Part shown: positions 29,071-38,192 of the stretch, in pieces
Layout: each line of letters starts with the position of its first letter
Position numbering within the stretch: the first letter of the stretch is position 1
Virus record (IMG/VR): IMGVR_UViG_3300042368_001013
Location: 27,795-91,794 of that record
Origin: a virus
Reading direction: 5' to 3' (one strand)
Length of the DNA: 64,000 nucleotides
Program-made: the position numbers and the translations under genes
The notes under the pieces: model-generated
The model's database searches: none
Told to the model about the DNA's origin: nothing
What the model saw: only the letters and a program-made list of their open reading frames with translations

Positions 29071-30697
29071 CCAAGGTTATAGAAATAATCCAAAACTAAA
29101 GCATCCCGGTATTCAGTTAAATTATACTGAAGAAGAATTAAAAGAATACGTAAAATGTTCAAAAGATCCGGTTTATTTTTGTAGTAAATATGTAAAAGTT
29201 AAAACTCTAGACAGAGGAGTTATGCCCTTTGAACTATACGATTATCAGCAACGATTTGTAAAGACAATTCATGAAAATAGATTTACTATTTCAAAATGGC
29301 CTCGCCAATCAGGTAAATCTACATCAGTTATTGGTTACATTACACATTATGTGACCTTTAATCAGTCAGTAAGCTGTGCAATTCTGGCTAACAAGTTAAA
29401 AACTGCAAAAGATGAATTATTTGCTAAACTTCAATTAGCATATGAGAACTTACCACATTTTCTTCAACAGGGCGTGGTAGAATGGAACAAGACAAGCTTT
29501 AAACTGGAAAATGGGTCTAGAGTGGTCTGCGACGCAACATCGTCCTCGGCCATTCGTGGTGGCTCCTATAACCTTCTACTTTTGGACGAATACGCCTTCT
29601 TGCCTTCCCATATAGCAGAAGAATTTTATTCATCAACATACCCAACAATTTCAGCGGGTTTGACCACAAAACTTATTATTGTATCCACTCCAAATGGAAT
29701 GAATCATTTTCATAAACTTTGGATTGATGCAAATAGAGCAGAAGGGCATAAATTAAAAAATAAATTTGTGCCTATTGAGGTATCTTGGAGAGATGTCCCT
29801 ATAACTCCCGGTGGCCCACGCAGAGATGACGTATGGGCAGCTGAACAGATAGCAAATACAAGCGAAGAACAATTTCAACAAGAATATGGTTGTAGCTTTC
29901 TTGGTTCATCTAATACTTTAATTTCTTCAACAAAATTAAATGTATTGGCTCCAGAAGAATTTTTGTCTGAAGATAAAGAAGGCATAAGAACATTTAGAGA
30001 ACCAAATAAAGATGATGTGTATTTTTTAATGGCTGACGTTTCTCGTGGCCAAGGGTCCGATTATTCAGCAATAACAGTAATAAATGGTAGCAAAACACCA
30101 TATGAAGTTGTGGCTACATATAGAAACAATACAGTTAGTCCATTTCATTTCCCAACAATTATAAAAAATATTGCCGAAAAATATAATGGTGCTTATGTAT
30201 TGGTTGAAACTAATGACATTGGTGGTCAAGTAGCAAATATTTTATATAATGATCTTGAATATGAAAATCTTTTAATGACCATCATTAAAGGAAGAAAGGG
30301 GCAAATTTTATCTCAAGGATTTGCAAGCAACCGTAGTGAATTTGGACTTAGAACCACTGCCCAAACAAAAAAACTAGGTTGTTCTATTTTAAAAAGGTTA
30401 ATCGAAGAAGATAAAATTTTAATAAATGACGATAGGGTCATACAAGAATTAATGACTTTTGTGTCCAAATCTAATACTTTTAAAGCTGATGACGGGCACA
30501 ATGATGATCTAGTAATGACTTTGGTGTTCTTTGCTTGGCTTTGTAGACAAGAATATTTTCCAGATTTAATTGAATCAGGAAAATTAAATTTTGAAGAAGC
30601 AAAAAATGCAGAAGAAGATAATACTTTGTTTATGTTAAACCCACTTGACGACGAAGATAAATACTCCGATGGAGAGGTTGTATGGTATCCTGCATAA
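29054..30697 (+). CDS. 17: gp17-like large terminase (packaging ATPase-nuclease)
   Basis: A 547-residue packaging motor. The ATPase has a Walker A WPRQSGKST at 82-90 and Walker B LLLLDE with Asp178-Glu179. The RNase-H-fold nuclease domain has MADVSRGQGSDYSAI (Asp328), VETNDIGGQV and DDGHNDDLVM, which give the metal-binding acids. It drives DNA into the prohead through gp20 and cuts the concatemer. Start overlaps gp16. The Walker B region (about 29510-29630) is distinctly GC-rich against an AT-rich background. Confidence 0.95.
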   Translation: MAQSNNQGYRNNPKLKHPGIQLNYTEEELKEYVKCSKDPVYFCSKYVKVKTLDRGVMPFELYDYQQRFVKTIHENRFTISKWPRQSGKSTSVIGYITHYVTFNQSVSCAILANKLKTAKDELFAKLQLAYENLPHFLQQGVVEWNKTSFKLENGSRVVCDATSSSAIRGGSYNLLLLDEYAFLPSHIAEEFYSSTYPTISAGLTTKLIIVSTPNGMNHFHKLWIDANRAEGHKLKNKFVPIEVSWRDVPITPGGPRRDDVWAAEQIANTSEEQFQQEYGCSFLGSSNTLISSTKLNVLAPEEFLSEDKEGIRTFREPNKDDVYFLMADVSRGQGSDYSAITVINGSKTPYEVVATYRNNTVSPFHFPTIIKNIAEKYNGAYVLVETNDIGGQVANILYNDLEYENLLMTIIKGRKGQILSQGFASNRSEFGLRTTAQTKKLGCSILKRLIEEDKILINDDRVIQELMTFVSKSNTFKADDGHNDDLVMTLVFFAWLCRQEYFPDLIESGKLNFEEAKNAEEDNTLFMLNPLDDEDKYSDGEVVWYPA

Positions 30698-30700
30698 AAT

Positions 30701-30708
30701 TCTAAATA
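30701..30708 (+). promoter_or_regulatory. Late promoter TCTAAATA before gp18
   Basis: TCTAAATA, 21 nt before the gp18 ATG at 30730, with an AAGGTA ribosome-binding site in the leader. Confidence 0.6.
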
Positions 30709-30729
30709 TTTTTATTACAAGGTAAACGA

Positions 30730-32031
30730 ATGCCAACATTAAATTCTTTTATTTCCCCTTCAATCTTTAGCACCGAAAGTACTACAAATCCTTTATATGC
30801 AGGTATGATCGCAGGAGCAACTTATGCGATCCCAACATTTACTGGTGCCAGCGGTGCCGCCTCAAACGATCCTGGTGGCCTTTATGGCTGGTTGATGTAT
30901 AGCAGAACCCAATTGGCAAACCCAGTTCGTGGTACCACTAGCGAAACATATATTGAATATTCAGACTATAATAGCTTTATAAACGATTTAAATCTTTTAA
31001 GTGGTATAACTTATTGCTTAGTCTCAAGGACAACCGAAGGCGGTACACAAGGTTTCTTTTCATATGCTGGAACAAAAGTTACTCCAAGAACCAATGGATA
31101 TGACTTTTTACATGCTTTAAATTATCTTTCTTACGGTGGTAGCCTTGTTATTGCTGGTACAACCACTGGACTTAAAAATTATTTAAATGCCAACTCCTAC
31201 AAGTTAGATATTTTAATGGGACAAACAGGCAATACTGCTACTGTTCCATTTGTAAGAGATAATGATTATATCTTTGGAGTATTTGCATCAAGCAGTGATG
31301 GTGCGGGATTTACAGCAATTAACTATGATTCGTTAATGGGGCCTGCATTTGTTCCATTTAGCCAAGGTGCTACCGCATCCGATAGAATCTTTAATGTAGG
31401 GGCACAAAGTTTTAAAGCTCCGTTTGCAACAGATAGTTTAATTTCTAATACAACTCTTGAATACACAATTTCATCGGTATCAGATGTTGCTGGTGCATTT
31501 ACCAGATCTAAGAATACAAATAGTTTGCCATTAACTGTAGCTGGATCTAATTTTTCTACACCACTAAACACAAAAATTAATAACATTGTTGATTGGAGTG
31601 ATGAAGCTACCAAAAATATTTACAAGAAAAACAGAGTTAATTTTTATACAAAAATTGATACTAATACTTTTACCAATTATTTCTTAGGATCTGATTTGGT
31701 TGGTGCTACTGCAGGTGCAGGTGCCACCTATACTTCATCTGAAAGAGTTGGTCCTGCATATCTACAAAATTATATTCAAAATAATGTAAATGACATTTTG
31801 CTCAAATATATTTTTGCTATAAACAACTCTACAACCAGATCATCGGTAAGCACAGAAATAGGATCATTTATTCTAAGTATTTCGCAATACATTGATCCTA
31901 CATTTACTCAAATTATATGTGATACCACAAATAATACTGATAATTCTGCTACATTGAGTGCAGATGTAACAGTAAAACCAATTCTTTCGACAACCACTTA
32001 TACAGTGACTGCATCAGTATCTAATACCTAA
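30730..32031 (+). CDS. 18: gp18-like tail sheath protein (short form)
   Basis: A 433-residue sheath protein, shorter than T4 gp18 (659). The C-terminal segment (SERVGPAYLQNYIQNNVNDILLKYIFAINNSTTRSSVSTEIGSFI) is typical of the conserved contractile core that locks onto the tube. The N-terminal half is Gly/Ser/Thr-rich and could be one protruding domain. The reduced size suggests fewer surface insertions than T4. Placement between gp17 and gp19 is canonical. Confidence 0.8.
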   Translation: MPTLNSFISPSIFSTESTTNPLYAGMIAGATYAIPTFTGASGAASNDPGGLYGWLMYSRTQLANPVRGTTSETYIEYSDYNSFINDLNLLSGITYCLVSRTTEGGTQGFFSYAGTKVTPRTNGYDFLHALNYLSYGGSLVIAGTTTGLKNYLNANSYKLDILMGQTGNTATVPFVRDNDYIFGVFASSSDGAGFTAINYDSLMGPAFVPFSQGATASDRIFNVGAQSFKAPFATDSLISNTTLEYTISSVSDVAGAFTRSKNTNSLPLTVAGSNFSTPLNTKINNIVDWSDEATKNIYKKNRVNFYTKIDTNTFTNYFLGSDLVGATAGAGATYTSSERVGPAYLQNYIQNNVNDILLKYIFAINNSTTRSSVSTEIGSFILSISQYIDPTFTQIICDTTNNTDNSATLSADVTVKPILSTTTYTVTASVSNT

Positions 32032-32034
32032 TAA

Positions 32035-32607
32035 ATGTCATCTAACAATTCAATATCCAATTTTAAAAATGCATTTGGCGGTGGTACTAGAGCCAATAGG
32101 TTTGAAGTGACCGGAATTTTTCCAACTGTTGATGATTTTGGTGTTGGGCCTGTATCAGTTGGGGCTAATGAAACAAAATTTAAAATTTTTGCTACAAGTA
32201 TGCCTAAAGCAGAAGTCGGAACAATTCAAGTTCCATATAGAGGTAGACTTTTAAATTTTGCTGGAGACAGATCATATGGCAACTGGGCAGTTTCAATATA
32301 TGATGACAATAATACTAATAATCTATGGAAAGCTTTTAATACTTGGAAAGAATTATTAGACGGCCATTTAACACATCAAGTTGCAAATAGTGATTTTGAT
32401 TATAGTACTTTACAAAGAGATTGGACTGTAAAACAACTTCCTTTAAATGGACAACCAAGCGGAACTACTCCATTAAGACAAATAACTTTAAAAAATTGTT
32501 GGCCAAGCCAGATCAGTAGCATGGATTTTGATATGGCAAAAGCAGATCAAACAATATTTAATGTCGTATTGACATTTGATTGGTATTCAATAGATATAGG
32601 TATCTGA
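32035..32607 (+). CDS. 19: gp19-like tail tube protein
   Basis: A 190-residue tail tube subunit (T4 gp19 is 163). Starts SNNSISNFKNAFGGGTRANRFEVTGIFP, with the AYxPxK-type tail-tube core (FKIFATSMPKAEVGTIQVPYRGRLL) and the end MDFDMAKADQTIFNVVLTFDWYSI. It polymerises on gp48/54 as the channel for DNA. Three nt separate it from gp18. A paralogue follows directly. Confidence 0.9.
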   Translation: MSSNNSISNFKNAFGGGTRANRFEVTGIFPTVDDFGVGPVSVGANETKFKIFATSMPKAEVGTIQVPYRGRLLNFAGDRSYGNWAVSIYDDNNTNNLWKAFNTWKELLDGHLTHQVANSDFDYSTLQRDWTVKQLPLNGQPSGTTPLRQITLKNCWPSQISSMDFDMAKADQTIFNVVLTFDWYSIDIGI

Positions 32608-32609
32608 AC

Positions 32610-33164
32610 ATGACAATACACATTTCTGATTTTAAAAATGCATTTTCGGGGGGAGCAAGACAAAATAGATTTGTTGTAACTGGAAATTTTCCAGGAGATG
32701 AACAAAGTGGTGGATCTGTATCATCATTTCATATAAGAGCCACACAAATTCCATCATTGTCAACTTTAACTTTAGAATACAATTATTTTGGTAGAAAAGG
32801 TTATTATCCAGGAGAAAAACAATATTCTGCTTGGAGTGTTGCGATTATAGATGATACACCAGAATTATATAATAGCTGGAAAAAATTTCATAATTGGCAA
32901 AATCAAATAAACGCACATACTACTAATATTTCTGATTTTCCCATAAATTATAAACAAGATGGCTGGACTGTTCAGCAACTAAACTTAAATGGTGAGGCAG
33001 ATCCTTCATTAAAACAATTTAAGATGTATGGAGTTTGGCCGAGAAGTATCATGGATATGCCTCTTAATATGGCCAACCCAAACACAATAAATCAATTTAC
33101 TGTTGTTTTTATTTACGATTATATAGAACTATATGCAGGAACTAATAAGATAACTGGCACTTAA
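32610..33164 (+). CDS. Second tail-tube-fold protein (gp19 paralogue)
   Basis: A 184-residue protein starting at 32610 (MTIHISDFKNAFSGGARQNRFVVTGNFP), clearly paralogous to gp19 along its length, with the same FKNAF-GG-NRF-TG-FP start and PxxI...NxFTVVFIYDY end. The C-terminus has diverged (YIELYAGTNKITGT). It could be a minor tube ring, a terminator or an alternative tube subunit. The start lies 2 nt past the gp19 stop and the gene is co-transcribed with it. Confidence 0.8.
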   Translation: MTIHISDFKNAFSGGARQNRFVVTGNFPGDEQSGGSVSSFHIRATQIPSLSTLTLEYNYFGRKGYYPGEKQYSAWSVAIIDDTPELYNSWKKFHNWQNQINAHTTNISDFPINYKQDGWTVQQLNLNGEADPSLKQFKMYGVWPRSIMDMPLNMANPNTINQFTVVFIYDYIELYAGTNKITGT

Positions 33165-33172
33165 TAAAAGGT

Positions 33173-33180
33173 GATAAATA
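33173..33180 (+). promoter_or_regulatory. Late promoter GATAAATA before gp20
   Basis: GATAAATA followed by 5 nt (ATCAT) and ATG at 33186. An in-frame GTG at 33171 would start inside the promoter and is disfavoured. Confidence 0.65.
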
Positions 33181-33185
33181 ATCAT

Positions 33186-34742
33186 ATGGAAATTGAACTA
33201 TTTGGATTTGAATTTGGAAAGAAAAAGACTGCAGAAAAAACTCAAGAAGATATTTTGCAAAAATTTTCAGTACCCGAGACTTACGATGGTACTGTAACTG
33301 TTGAGGCTGGTGGGTTTTTTAGTAGTGCTATTGATTATACTGGTGCGCTAAGAGACGAATCAAGTAACATTATTCAATATAGAAATATGGCCGTTTATCC
33401 TGAAGTAGATAATGCCATAGAAGAAATTGTTAATGCAGCCGTAGTAAAAGGAACTGACGGAAAGCCTGTTAAGATTGATTTGCGTGATGTTCCCATTTCC
33501 GATGGAATCAAAACTAAAATATACAAAGAATTTGATAGACTTACTCATCTATTAGATTTTCAAAACCGTGGATATGAAATTTTTAGAAGATGGTATATTG
33601 ATTCAAAACTTTTTTATAATGTTATAATTGATAAAGATAATCCACAAGAGGGAATACAAGAGATTATTCCAATTGATCCTTTAAAGATTAAAAAGATTCG
33701 TAAAGTAAAAAAAGAACCACAAAAGGGTTTTCAACAACCCATAAGCATGATAACAGAAATTGAAGAATATTATCTTTATACAGATTCTGATAAAGATTCT
33801 TATCTGTTAACTGGCCCCGGTGGTCTTCATCTTTCCACAGATAGTATTGTTTATGTTCAATCTGGTTTAATTGACATGAATACCAAGAGAGTTCTTGGTT
33901 ATCTGCATAAAGCCATAAGACCATTAAACATGCTTAGACAACTAGAAGATGCTCTTCTAGTTTACCGCGTAGCTCGTGCCCCAGAACGCAGAGTGTTCTA
34001 TGTTGACGTTGGTCAATTACCAAAACAAAAAGCAGAACAATATATGCGTGATATGATGAGCCGATTTAGAAATCGGGTAATTTATAACCAAAGTACTGGT
34101 GAAATTAGAGACGAAAAAAACCATGTCTCAGTTTTGGAAGATTATTGGTTGCCACGGCGTGAAGGTTCACAAGGAACACAAATTATAACTCTTCCCGGTG
34201 GTAATGCAATGTCACAAATTGAAGACGTTGATTACTTTAAAAAGAAGCTTTATAATTCTTTGAATGTCCCCCTTAGCCGTTTGGTTGCTGATCAAACTGG
34301 ATTTAACATGGGTAGGTCTGTTGAAATTACCAGAGAAGAAGTAAAGTTTTATAAATTTATTGATAGACTCAGAGCGCATTTCTCAAAACTATTTTATGAT
34401 ATGTTGCGCGTACAATTGTTGCTACGTGGAATAGTCACAGAAGACGATTGGGCTGCATTAAAGCAAGAAATTAAATTTGTTTATAATACTGACAATTATT
34501 TCTGGGATCTAAAAGAAGCTGAAATTCTTGCGGAACGCATCAAGATGCTTTCTATAGTTGAGCCATACGTTGGAAAGTATTTCTCGTCAGAATTTATTCG
34601 TAGAAAAATATTGAAGCAAACTGATGAAGAGATGCAAGTAATAGATCAACAAATGAAAATAGACATAGAAAAAATGCGTCAACAACAGATGCAACAGGCT
34701 ATGTTGCAGCAAATGCAAGCACAAACAGGACAAGAACAATGA
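33186..34742 (+). CDS. 20: gp20-like portal protein
   Basis: A 518-residue homologue of T4 gp20 (524). Landmarks are YRNMAVYPEVDNAIEEIVNAAVV, ELLYRRWYIDSK-like FRRWYIDSKLFYN, YRVARAPERRVFYVDVGQLPKQKAEQYM and LPGGNAMSQIEDVDYFKKKLYNSLNVPLSRL, all typical. The dodecameric portal is the packaging gate and prohead initiator. The C-terminal tail is a Gln/Met-rich helix (RQQQMQQAMLQQMQAQ). Its stop overlaps the next start (ATGATGG). Confidence 0.95.
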   Translation: MEIELFGFEFGKKKTAEKTQEDILQKFSVPETYDGTVTVEAGGFFSSAIDYTGALRDESSNIIQYRNMAVYPEVDNAIEEIVNAAVVKGTDGKPVKIDLRDVPISDGIKTKIYKEFDRLTHLLDFQNRGYEIFRRWYIDSKLFYNVIIDKDNPQEGIQEIIPIDPLKIKKIRKVKKEPQKGFQQPISMITEIEEYYLYTDSDKDSYLLTGPGGLHLSTDSIVYVQSGLIDMNTKRVLGYLHKAIRPLNMLRQLEDALLVYRVARAPERRVFYVDVGQLPKQKAEQYMRDMMSRFRNRVIYNQSTGEIRDEKNHVSVLEDYWLPRREGSQGTQIITLPGGNAMSQIEDVDYFKKKLYNSLNVPLSRLVADQTGFNMGRSVEITREEVKFYKFIDRLRAHFSKLFYDMLRVQLLLRGIVTEDDWAALKQEIKFVYNTDNYFWDLKEAEILAERIKMLSIVEPYVGKYFSSEFIRRKILKQTDEEMQVIDQQMKIDIEKMRQQQMQQAMLQQMQAQTGQEQ

Positions 34743-35158
34743 TGGATTTATCTACTAAAATTTTAAAAAATGGAATTCAAAACCTTTTAGAGGATGAAGA
34801 TCAAGCTTTTAAAAAGTCTCTTTCTGATTGTTTATCATTTAAAATTAATGAAGCAATAAATGAAGTAAAAGAAAATTTAAATGAAAAGTTTTTTGTCAAT
34901 GAATCCATTACTGAGGAATCAGACGAATTAAAATATTTTATTGAGTTTGTTGAAAAATATGATTCAAAACTCAATAATAAAATTAAATTAAAAAACCAAT
35001 CTTACTTATCTTTAACTGAAGGAGAATTTAAAGATTTAGTAAATTTGTTTGATAGTTTGTCTTCTAAAAATAGACAAATTATGCTTGAAGATATTTTAAG
35101 CACTCCACATCAACTTAAATCAAATATTAATTTTTATAAAAATTATAAAAATAAATAA
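34739..35158 (+). CDS. Prohead core (gp67/gp68-type) protein
   Basis: A 139-residue acidic helical protein between portal and protease, where T4 has the core genes 67 and 68. The end (LVNLFDSLSSKNRQIMLEDILSTPHQLKSNINFYKNYK) fits a prohead-core pattern. The N-terminus has NLLED (LLE at residues ~16-18), a plausible gp21 cleavage site. Core proteins fill the prohead and are degraded by gp21. Either of two tandem ATGs may be used. Confidence 0.6.
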   Translation: MMDLSTKILKNGIQNLLEDEDQAFKKSLSDCLSFKINEAINEVKENLNEKFFVNESITEESDELKYFIEFVEKYDSKLNNKIKLKNQSYLSLTEGEFKDLVNLFDSLSSKNRQIMLEDILSTPHQLKSNINFYKNYKNK

Positions 35159-35175
35159 TCACAGTCTTTAACAAT

Positions 35176-35183
35176 AATAAATA
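35176..35183 (+). promoter_or_regulatory. Possible late promoter AATAAATA
   Basis: AATAAATA within an AAT-rich tract, 9 nt before the ATG at 35193. The repetitive context makes it less certain than the others. Confidence 0.4.
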
Positions 35184-35192
35184 ATAATAACC

Positions 35193-35684
35193 ATGGAAAA
35201 TAAAGTTTCAAATTTAATTAAAAATGTTTTAGAAGAAAATGCTGTTAAGTTTAAAGAACATACTTCTGAAATTTTGTATTCAAAAGTTTCAAATAGATTG
35301 AAACAACAATATGTTGAAGTTTCTAAAAACTTATTCAAGAATATAAATGAAAGGGTAGGATATCCGGAGTATATTGTTGAACCGGAAATGTCTGCACCTC
35401 CTCCTGCAAAAGGTGATGATAAACCTTCAAAAGAAAAAGGTTGGCCTGATCCAGGACCACCTCCAAGAAATCCATATCCAGATGGTCCTGGACCAAAGCC
35501 AGAACGTAAAAATTTTCCAAAAGGCCCTGAAGGCAATGAATTATATTTGGAAGCTCTGAGTGCTTGGGAGGCAAGAATAAAAGCAATACAAGAATATAAA
35601 AAGAAATATGCAGAATGGTATACTGCATATCAAAGGTGGAGAGGTAAGTATCCAACAACAGGTCCTGATGCTCCACAATCATAA
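35193..35684 (+). CDS. Pro-rich prohead-region protein
   Basis: A 163-residue protein in the core-scaffold cassette. Residues 1-50 are a helix (MENKVSNLIKNVLEENAVKF...) like small core proteins, with a gp21-type LEE near residue 13-15. Residues ~65-110 form a Pro/Gly/Lys-rich linker (PPPAKGDD, PDPGPPPRNPYPDG). The C-terminal helix is Trp/Tyr/Lys-rich (KKYAEWYTAYQRWRGKY). Perhaps a core or internal protein whose linker is flexible. No homologue recognised. Confidence 0.55.
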   Translation: MENKVSNLIKNVLEENAVKFKEHTSEILYSKVSNRLKQQYVEVSKNLFKNINERVGYPEYIVEPEMSAPPPAKGDDKPSKEKGWPDPGPPPRNPYPDGPGPKPERKNFPKGPEGNELYLEALSAWEARIKAIQEYKKKYAEWYTAYQRWRGKYPTTGPDAPQS

Positions 35685-35702
35685 AGATAAGAAAGATAAT
35701 AA

Positions 35703-36347
35703 ATGAAACTTATAACAGAATTAACAGAAGACATCAAATACATCAAAGAGAATGTAGGCAATGGAGATAAACATTACTTCATTGAAGGTGTTTTCATGCA
35801 GTCTGATGTTAAGAACAGAAACGGTCGGATATACCCCACCAACACTCTTTTAAAAGAGTGCAAAAGATATATCAACGAATACGTTCAAAAAGGCCGCGCT
35901 CTTGGTGAATTAAACCACCCAACTGGCCCAACTGTTAATCTTGATAGGGTTTCACATATCGTAAAAGAACTTTACCAAGATGGTAAAAATGTTTATGGTA
36001 AAGCCAAAGTTCTTGATACCCCAATGGGTAAGATTGTAAAAAATCTTATTGATGAAGGAGCTCAACTCGGAGTTTCTACACGTGGTATGGGTTCCCTAAA
36101 ATCAAAAGGCGGATATCAAGAAGTCCAAGAAGATTTTATGTTAGCCGCTATCGACATTGTTGCTGATCCATCAGCCCCAAATGCTTTCGTTAATGGAATC
36201 ATGGAAGGCAAAGAATGGGTATTTGACAATGGTATGTGGTCTGAAAGAGATCTAATGAGAAGCAGAAAAATTATTAAAAATTCTTCTTCCAAAAATCTTG
36301 ATAAAAACATTGTAAAAATATTTGAACAATATTTTAGGAATTTATAA
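35703..36347 (+). CDS. 21: gp21-like prohead protease
   Basis: A 214-residue prohead protease (T4 gp21 is 212). The herpesvirus-type catalytic residues are His72 in GELNHPTGPTV and Ser125 in GVSTRGMGS. It cleaves scaffold, core and capsid proteins after (L/I)xE during maturation. Its own N-terminus contains LTE (7-9) and IKE (14-16), possible self-processing sites. AAGAAAGAT precedes the ATG. The stop overlaps the next ATG (ATAATGCC). Confidence 0.9.
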   Translation: MKLITELTEDIKYIKENVGNGDKHYFIEGVFMQSDVKNRNGRIYPTNTLLKECKRYINEYVQKGRALGELNHPTGPTVNLDRVSHIVKELYQDGKNVYGKAKVLDTPMGKIVKNLIDEGAQLGVSTRGMGSLKSKGGYQEVQEDFMLAAIDIVADPSAPNAFVNGIMEGKEWVFDNGMWSERDLMRSRKIIKNSSSKNLDKNIVKIFEQYFRNL

Positions 36348-37087
36348 TGCCATTATTTGAGCCATACACCCAAAATATTTTACTAGAGGCCACAAGAAGA
36401 AAAAGAACCACAACTCGTGTCACCAAAAGCCCTAGCGGTGGTGGTGGAGGTGGTGGTGGCAGTATGGGTGTAACTGGTTCAACAGGTGCCATGAATACTC
36501 CTTGGGCAGGAACTCCTGTTGCTCCTGGAACTCAGATGCCAGATATTTCTATTCCAACTCAAGCGACCTGGGGTTCAATTAGTAAAATGGCAGATTCTTA
36601 TATTGACCATTATTTAAATAAAACAAATGTATTAGGTAATGTTGTCGGTGGTGTAGTTGGTGCAGTTAAGCCCTCTGCAGGAGCTGCAGCACAAAATGCC
36701 GCCTCTCTTATTGGAACGGATCCAGCAGTTAAATTTGCTGTAAAACGGGGTGTAAAAACTATTTTAGCACAACAATATCTTGGAAGTCCTTCTGGACAAA
36801 TTGAGGATATTCCCTCCATTATTGGTGGTGCTATAAGCCAAAGTGTACATGGAATACCACCCTCAAAACCATCTAAGGGAAGCAGATTTGGAATTTTAGG
36901 TGATAAAGTTTCTGATAAAGTAGGATCATTGGCTGCAATGGGTATAGATCCTCTTGATTGGGTTACAAATGCATTTGGTGCACAGTCTGCACTATCACAT
37001 ATGTCTGGTATTGGTAGCCAAACTGCCAACGCTGCTGTAGGCGCTGGTGGCTATCTGGAACGAGGCAAGCGAAAAGGAATTTATTAA
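36347..37087 (+). CDS. Candidate internal head protein between protease and scaffold
   Basis: A 246-residue protein with no T4 counterpart at this position. It starts MPLFEPYTQNILLEATRRKR, whose LLE (residues 12-14) fits gp21 cleavage. An octaglycine run and Thr/Pro linker follow (residues ~33-75), then an Ala/Gly-rich domain with VVGGVVGAVKPSAGAAAQNAASLIG that could be membrane-active, and a basic end (YLERGKRKGIY). The overlap with gp21 implies coupled, late expression with the head genes. Inference: a processed internal protein, possibly ejected with DNA. Confidence 0.6.
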   Translation: MPLFEPYTQNILLEATRRKRTTTRVTKSPSGGGGGGGGSMGVTGSTGAMNTPWAGTPVAPGTQMPDISIPTQATWGSISKMADSYIDHYLNKTNVLGNVVGGVVGAVKPSAGAAAQNAASLIGTDPAVKFAVKRGVKTILAQQYLGSPSGQIEDIPSIIGGAISQSVHGIPPSKPSKGSRFGILGDKVSDKVGSLAAMGIDPLDWVTNAFGAQSALSHMSGIGSQTANAAVGAGGYLERGKRKGIY

Positions 37088-37091
37088 AAAT

Positions 37092-37099
37092 TATAAATA
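37092..37099 (+). promoter_or_regulatory. T4-type late promoter TATAAATA before gp22
   Basis: TATAAATA 23 nt before the gp22 ATG, with AAGGATA as ribosome-binding site in the leader. This is the conventional leadered architecture. Confidence 0.85.
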
Positions 37100-37122
37100 A
37101 TTTAAGTTTCAAGGATATACTA

Positions 37123-38148
37123 ATGAATAATTTAAACCAACAATACACTCCCGTAAACGGTGACGCCCGTACCCCAGATGGTAAAGGTACCTTCACCCCA
37201 CAACCAGTGGTTAAGGCCAATAATTTGGCTAAAGCCCAAGTCCCAACTCCAGTAGCAGCTATGTCTGGCGCATTTGCACCAAACATGCGCACACCTGGTC
37301 CTTCTCAAACTTCTCAAGAACCCGAGGATGAATATTATGAAGAAGAAGAAGCTGATAATGCCAATGAATCCAGTGAGCCAACTGAAGTTGAAGAAAACAA
37401 TTCTTATCAATTCAGAAATGCTTTAATTTCTCTTCTTGGTGAAAATGTCTCTGGTGAATTGATTTCTCAACTTGAAGCTATCTTTGAAGCTGCTGTAAAA
37501 GAAAAATCAGATTCAAAAGTAAATAACATTGTAACTAAGATTGATGAAAATGTTGCTTCTTATCTAGAAAACGTCACCAATACTTTGGTTGAAAAGGTTG
37601 ATGACTATCTAGATTATGTCGTAGAAGAATGGATGCAAGATAATACTCTTGCAGTCGAACAAGGAATTAAGACTCAAATTGCTGAAAACTTTATCGGTGG
37701 TTTGAAGAATCTTTTTGAAAATCATTACATCGATGTTCCAAATGAAAAATACAATGCTCTTGACGAGTTGTATGCACAAAATAGAAATCTAGAACAATCC
37801 TTGAACAATACAATTAATGAAAACATCAACATTAAGAAAGAACTTATGTTGAATGAATGTGCCACCATCTTTGTTGCTGAGACAAAAGATTTGGCAGACA
37901 CTCAAATTGCAAAACTTCAATCATTGATGGAAAATGTATCCTTTGAAAATCCTGGTGAATATCAAGCAAAATTAAATGCAATTAGAAATAATTACATGAG
38001 CTCACAAGCAAATTTTGTACGTTCAGTTCCAGTTCAAAAATACCAACCAATCAATGAAGAAATGACCTTCTCTGCAGTTAGACCTTTAGAAAATTCTACT
38101 GTAGAAAACTATGCTAGCGTAATCGGAAAACTTAACAAAAAAGTATAA
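37123..38148 (+). CDS. 22: gp22-like prohead scaffold protein
   Basis: A 341-residue acidic coiled-coil scaffold (T4 gp22 is 269). A Pro/Ala-rich N-terminus is followed by an acidic stretch (EPEDEYYEEEEADNANESSEPTEVEE split over residues ~65-90), then long helices: NIVTKIDENVASYLENVTNTLVEKVDDYLDYVVEEWMQDN is a familiar gp22 block. The scaffold directs gp23 assembly and is destroyed by gp21. It lies directly upstream of gp23, as in T4. Confidence 0.9.
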   Translation: MNNLNQQYTPVNGDARTPDGKGTFTPQPVVKANNLAKAQVPTPVAAMSGAFAPNMRTPGPSQTSQEPEDEYYEEEEADNANESSEPTEVEENNSYQFRNALISLLGENVSGELISQLEAIFEAAVKEKSDSKVNNIVTKIDENVASYLENVTNTLVEKVDDYLDYVVEEWMQDNTLAVEQGIKTQIAENFIGGLKNLFENHYIDVPNEKYNALDELYAQNRNLEQSLNNTINENINIKKELMLNECATIFVAETKDLADTQIAKLQSLMENVSFENPGEYQAKLNAIRNNYMSSQANFVRSVPVQKYQPINEEMTFSAVRPLENSTVENYASVIGKLNKKV

Positions 38149-38159
38149 AAAACAAAAAT

Positions 38160-38167
38160 TATAAATA
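38160..38167 (+). promoter_or_regulatory. T4-type late promoter TATAAATA before gp23
   Basis: TATAAATA 25 nt before the gp23 ATG with a TAGGAGAT ribosome-binding site, the strongest late-gene leader in the window. Confidence 0.9.
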
Positions 38168-38192
38168 ATTTTACTTAGGAGATATTACACAA

